Shown here in pieces: positions 60,178 to 64,000 of a stretch of 64,000 nucleotides of DNA. Both the position numbers and the translations under genes were made by a program. The notes beneath the pieces are model-generated. The model saw nothing but the letters and a program-made list of their open reading frames with translations. It was not told the DNA's origin and did no database searches. Position 1 is the first letter of the stretch, and every line of letters begins with the position of its first letter. The stretch is from Manihot esculenta (taxonomy: Eukaryota; Streptophyta; Magnoliopsida; Malpighiales; Euphorbiaceae): contig NC_035170.2 of NCBI RefSeq assembly GCF_001659605.2, positions 10,652,817 to 10,716,816 of the forward strand, in the 5' to 3' direction.

Positions 60178-63100
60178 CTACCTCCAAGAACCGCCAAAAT
60201 CTAGCACACACATTCTGAGCATATCTTCTATTGTCTGGATGGTCCTCTCTGACTGTCCGTCTGTCTGTGGGTGGAAGGCAGTACTGAAGTCTAATCTGGT
60301 ACCCATAGCGTTCTGCAGACTCCGCCAAAACCTGGAGGTGAACTGGGGCCCTCTATCTGACACTATAGATACCGGGGCCCCATGCAGTCTGACAATCTCA
60401 TCTACGTACACCTGCGCCAACTTGTCCACAGAGTAACCACTCCTGACAGGGATGAAGTGAGCAGATTTGGTGAGTCTGTCCACAATCACCCATATGGAGT
60501 CCAATCTGTTGGACGTCGCCGGTAACCCCACTACGAAGTCCATAGCTATATTCTCCCATTTCCACTCTGGAATCGGTAGTGGATTCAACATTCCAGCCGG
60601 CTTCTGATGCTCTAGTTTCACCCTCTGACACACATCGCAGGCTGACACGAATAGTGCCACGTCCTTCTTCATAGCTGGCCACCAATACACTCTCTTCAGA
60701 TCCTGATACATCTTGGTGGCTCCAGGGTGAACACTATACCTGGTATTATGGGCTTCCCCCATAATATCTCCCTTCAGACTAATGTCATCTGGCACACATA
60801 ATCTGTTCCCGTAGCGGAGGATCCCCTTATCATCAAACTTGAACTCATTACTCTGGCCTGACTGAACCGTTCTGGCTATCCTGACCAACTCTGGATCCTC
60901 ATGCTGTTTCTGAGCTACCTGCTCCAGAAACACGGGTGTCACTCTCATCTGAGCCACTAAGGCACCTGTGCCAGACAACTCCAACTGTAATCCCTCACTC
61001 ATAAGTCTGTGGAACTCCTTCACCACCGGCCTCCTCTCTGCTGAAATGTGGGATAGACTGCCGAGTGATTTCCGGCTTAGGGCGTCTGCCACAACATTCG
61101 CCTTACCCGGATGGTACTGAATCTTGCAATCATAGTCACTCAACAGCTCTACCCATCTCCTCTGCCTCATGTTCAGTTCTCTCTGACTCAGGATGTATTG
61201 CAGGCTCTTATGATCTGTGAAGATCTCACACTTTACCCCATAAAGGTAATGCCTCCACATCTTGAGTGCAAAGATCACTGCTGCCATCTCTAGGTCATGT
61301 GTGGGGTAATTCAGCTCATGCTTCTTCAACTGCCTAGAAGCATAAGCGATCACCCTCTCATTTTGCATTAGCACACAACCCAGTCCCACACGGGACGCAT
61401 CACAATATACCGAGAAGTCATCATCACTTTTTGGCAGAGCTAACACCGGTGCTAAAGTCAACCTCCTCTTAAGCTCCTCAAAGCTTTCTTCACACTGATC
61501 GGTCCATATGAACTTCTGATTCTTCTTTGTCAATTTGGTCATAGGAGCAGCAATCTTTGAGAAGTCCTGAACGAACCTCCTGTAGTAACCTGCTAAACCC
61601 AGAAAACTTTTGATCTCGGTCACTGTGGTGGGTCTAAGCCAGTTAGCTACAGCCTCTACCTTCTTGGGGTCTACTTCAATACCCTGTTCTGACACAACGT
61701 GCCCCAAGAATGAAATGCTCCTAAGCCAAAACTCACACTTGGAGAACTTGGCATACAAGCCATGCTCTCTCAAGGTCTGCAAAACTGTCCTCAGGTGATG
61801 GGCATGCTCCTCTGCATTCCTGGAATACACTAGGATATCATCTATGAAGACAATAACGAAGTGATCCAGATACTGACTGAATACTCTGTTCATGAGGTCC
61901 ATGAATGCTGCAGGGGCGTTGGTCAACCCAAACGGCATCACAAGGAACTCATAGTGCCCATACCTGGTCCTGAAAGCTGTCTTCGGTACATCTTCATTCC
62001 TTATCCTCAACTGATGGTACCCTGATCTCAGATCTATTTTGGAGAAACAACCTGCTCCTGCTAGCTGGTCGAATAGATCGTCGATCCTTGGCAAAGGGTA
62101 TTTGTTCTTGGTAGTGACCTTGTTCAACTGTCTGTAGTCGATACAAAGTCTGAGGGATCCATCCTTCTTCCTCACAAACAAAACCGGAGCACCCCAAGGT
62201 GAAGTACTCGGTCGGATGAAACCCTTATCTACCAGCTCTTGCAACTGTTCCTTCAGTTCTTTCAATTCAGCTGGTGCCATCCTGTAGGGAGGGATAGAGA
62301 TCGGTCTGGTACCAGGCATTAATTCAATCTCGAACTCTATCTCCCTAGCAGGTGGTAACCCTGGCAGCTCGTCTGGGAAAACATCTAAGAATTCACTTAC
62401 CACAGGCACTGAGGCGGGCTCTCTGACATGACTATCTAACTCCCTCACATGAGCTAGAAACCCCTGACATCCCCTCCTAAGCAACCTATGAGCCTGAAGA
62501 GCTGAGATCAGACCTCTAGGTGTACCCCTCTTGTCTCCTCTGAAGACGACCTCTGACCCATCCTGATCTATGAATCTGACTACCTTGTCTCTACAGTCCA
62601 AGGTAGCACCATGGGTCGATAACCAATCCATCCCTAGAATGACGTCAAAATCTGTCAAATCTAGAACCACGAGGTCGGCGGAAAGGCATCTTCCCTCTAT
62701 GAAAACTGGACTACATTGGCAGACTGCCTCTGCCACTGACGGGTCACACTTGGGTCCACTGACCCATAGGGGACACTCTAACCCAGAGACCATCAATCCT
62801 ACCCTCTCCACGACTCTCGGAGCAATAAAAGAATGAGATGCACCCGGGTCCATTAAGGCATACACATCAGAACAACCAATGATGAGATTACCTGCCACCA
62901 CGGTGTTGGATGTGTTGGCCTCCTGCTGAGTCATAGTGAAGATCCGTGCCGGAGCTGATGGACCTTCACCTCTGTATCCTGCTGATGAAGAGGCTGACCC
63001 TCTCTCTCTGCCTCTGCCACTGGCCTGTGTTGCGGCTGGAGCTACTGGCTGCACCACACTGCCGGAGGTTGTCTGCTGAGACGGTGCTGCAAAGGCTCCT

Positions 63101-63225
63101 CTAGGACAGTCTCGAGCCAAATGACCCGCCTGTCCGCATCTGAAACATGTGTTTGTCCCTGCCAGACATACTCCCTTGTGTGGTCTCCCACATCTCATAC
63201 ATGCTGTAACCTCTGCGCCAGAGCC
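60178..63225 (-). CDS. E3: gag knuckle to integrase, long open frame
   Basis: About 1006 codons without a stop from M at 63198. Cysteine knuckles ([26 protein letters not shown]), an Arg/Gly/Ser linker, protease ([13 protein letters not shown]), RT ([26 protein letters not shown]), RNase H ([17 protein letters not shown]), integrase zinc region ([10 protein letters not shown] ... CDVCQRVK) and core ([33 protein letters not shown]). It ends at TAG 60178. It is closest to E2 and less damaged. The frame is the natural continuation of gag across the stop at 63226. Confidence 0.93.
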   Translation of the reverse strand, partial: GSGAEVTACMRCGRPHKGVCLAGTNTCFRCGQAGHLARDCPRGAFAAPSQQTTSGSVVQPVAPAATQASGRGRERGSASSSAGYRGEGPSAPARIFTMTQQEANTSNTVVAGNLIIGCSDVYALMDPGASHSFIAPRVVERVGLMVSGLECPLWVSGPKCDPSVAEAVCQCSPVFIEGRCLSADLVVLDLTDFDVILGMDWLSTHGATLDCRDKVVRFIDQDGSEVVFRGDKRGTPRGLISALQAHRLLRRGCQGFLAHVRELDSHVREPASVPVVSEFLDVFPDELPGLPPAREIEFEIELMPGTRPISIPPYRMAPAELKELKEQLQELVDKGFIRPSTSPWGAPVLFVRKKDGSLRLCIDYRQLNKVTTKNKYPLPRIDDLFDQLAGAGCFSKIDLRSGYHQLRIRNEDVPKTAFRTRYGHYEFLVMPFGLTNAPAAFMDLMNRVFSQYLDHFVIVFIDDILVYSRNAEEHAHHLRTVLQTLREHGLYAKFSKCEFWLRSISFLGHVVSEQGIEVDPKKVEAVANWLRPTTVTEIKSFLGLAGYYRRFVQDFSKIAAPMTKLTKKNQKFIWTDQCEESFEELKRRLTLAPVLALPKSDDDFSVYCDASRVGLGCVLMQNERVIAYASRQLKKHELNYPTHDLEMAAVIFALKMWRHYLYGVKCEIFTDHKSLQYILSQRELNMRQRRWVELLSDYDCKIQYHPGKANVVADALSRKSLGSLSHISAERRPVVKEFHRLMSEGLQLELSGTGALVAQMRVTPVFLEQVAQKQHEDPELVRIARTVQSGQSNEFKFDDKGILRYGNRLCVPDDISLKGDIMGEAHNTRYSVHPGATKMYQDLKRVYWWPAMKKDVALFVSACDVCQRVKLEHQKPAGMLNPLPIPEWKWENIAMDFVVGLPATSNRLDSIWVIVDRLTKSAHFIPVRSGYSVDKLAQVYVDEIVRLHGAPVSIVSDRGPQFTSRFWRSLQNAMGTRLDFSTAFHPQTDGQSERTIQTIEDMLRMCVLDFGGSWR

Positions 63226-64000
63226 TTAGCCACTGCCTAAACCCAGACCTGACTTGATCTTGTTCCAGAACTTATTCTTCTTAGATTTTCTGTGGCCTCT
63301 GTCCCACTTCTTACTGCCTGCAACTGCTGCACTTAGAGAAGAAGAGTCTACCCTTTCCCCACCTGGGGTCTTGGAACCAGAAGACTGTGCCACTGACTGT
63401 TTTACCTTCTCCTCAACGATAGCACTAGCCTCCATTCTCCTAGCCATATCCACTATGGCATGGAAACTCTCTCTCTCTGCTGACTGTACCAAAGAGGAAT
63501 ACCTGGAGTGCAGCCTCATAATATATCTCCTTGACTTCTTTTGATCTGTGTCCAAATTCAGCCCAGCATATGGCAACAACTCCAGGAACCTGTCTGTGTA
63601 CTCGTCTATACTCATGTCATCAGTTTGCCTCAACTGCTCGAATTCTATCATCTTCAATTCCCTTGAACTATCAGGGAAAGCCCATCCTGCAAACTCGTTT
63701 GAAAACTCTTCCCAATTCATGCTGTCCACTCTCGGGTTCACATAATTCTTGAACCACTCCCGTGCCTTCTTGCACTTAAGCGTGAACCCGGCCATCTGAA
63801 TGGCTCTACTGTCATCAGCCCCTATCTCATCTGTAATTGCCTTGACCCGCTCCAAATACACGAACGGATCATCACCGGTTTCAAACTGGGGAGCACCCAG
63901 CTTCATATAATCGGTCATCTTGACCTTGCTCCCTCCAGATGAGGTAGGTTTGGGTACTTGTGTTTCCGGGACAGTAGATACTGGTGGTGGTGGAGGTACA
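63226..64000 (-). CDS. E3: gag (N-terminus beyond the window)
   Basis: The frame is open to the window end. A Pro-rich segment (VPPPPPVSTVPE) leads into the gag domain (MTDYMKLGAPQFETGDDPF, WFKNYVNPRVDS, FAGWAFPDSSRELKM) and a Lys-rich end (KKWDRGHRKSKKNKFWNK). TAA at 63226-63228 interrupts the Ser/Gly linker before the knuckles; siblings have a serine codon there. Confidence 0.9.
   Translation of the reverse strand, partial: VPPPPPVSTVPETQVPKPTSSGGSKVKMTDYMKLGAPQFETGDDPFVYLERVKAITDEIGADDSRAIQMAGFTLKCKKAREWFKNYVNPRVDSMNWEEFSNEFAGWAFPDSSRELKMIEFEQLRQTDDMSIDEYTDRFLELLPYAGLNLDTDQKKSRRYIMRLHSRYSSLVQSAERESFHAIVDMARRMEASAIVEEKVKQSVAQSSGSKTPGGERVDSSSLSAAVAGSKKWDRGHRKSKKNKFWNKIKSGLGLGSG

Overview
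This is a plant nuclear window. The evidence is spliced receptor-kinase genes with GT/AG introns, Ty3 chromovirus and Ty1/copia retrotransposons with tRNA-iMet primer sites, an endogenous plant pararetrovirus, a hAT-like MITE and a tRNA-type SINE. The style fits a eudicot, and a woody rosid such as a Euphorbiaceae is plausible, but the sequence alone does not fix the species. Only two host genes are visible. Nothing is bacterial and there is no CRISPR array or operon.

Layout. Positions 1-16000 are a pile of nested, truncated retroelements. A + strand Tekay-type gypsy fragment (A, 1-2009) is broken by a - strand element (C, 2010-6815), whose LTR holds a foreign solo LTR (3473-5442). C is broken by a + element (D, 6816-8264), and D by a - element (B, 8265-about 14446). 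B's gag is fused in frame to the gag/protease of a copia element (to 15645; LTR to about 16000) lying at the broken 5' end of a subfamily-XII-like LRR receptor kinase (16000-21306). The right halves of A, C and D are missing. Positions 21765-30006 hold a nearly complete, circularly permuted caulimovirid (florendovirus-like) between two nearly identical 632-bp direct repeats. After AT-rich DNA comes a decayed copia element (32087-37251), then the second host gene, an LRR receptor pseudokinase on the - strand (40477-47172) whose 4.7-kb intron holds a MITE and a SINE.

The right end is again gypsy DNA. E2 (49399-59410) is a structurally complete - strand Tekay element with a perfect 5-bp target duplication, but its reading frame has seven stops and a frameshift. 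It sits at the LTR/primer-site boundary of an older Tat/Athila-like element (ending near 49398, resuming at 59411). Element E3 (59824 to the window end, - strand) has only two in-frame stops but lacks its 3' end.

The gypsy copies share long LTRs with two unusual features: clusters of the CpG-rich interrupted palindrome TTCGGCGGCCGAA, and an array of short units whose arms can pair and co-vary (CCAG/CTGG or CCGG/CCGG). They also share a candidate leader intron that would remove the primer-binding site from a spliced message. I found no new enzyme-based system. The best leads are the virus with its long flanking duplication, the co-varying LTR hairpins, the candidate leader intron, a premature stop shared by two independent insertions, and the in-frame copia-gypsy fusion. 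Boundaries were set by eye and may be off by a few bases.
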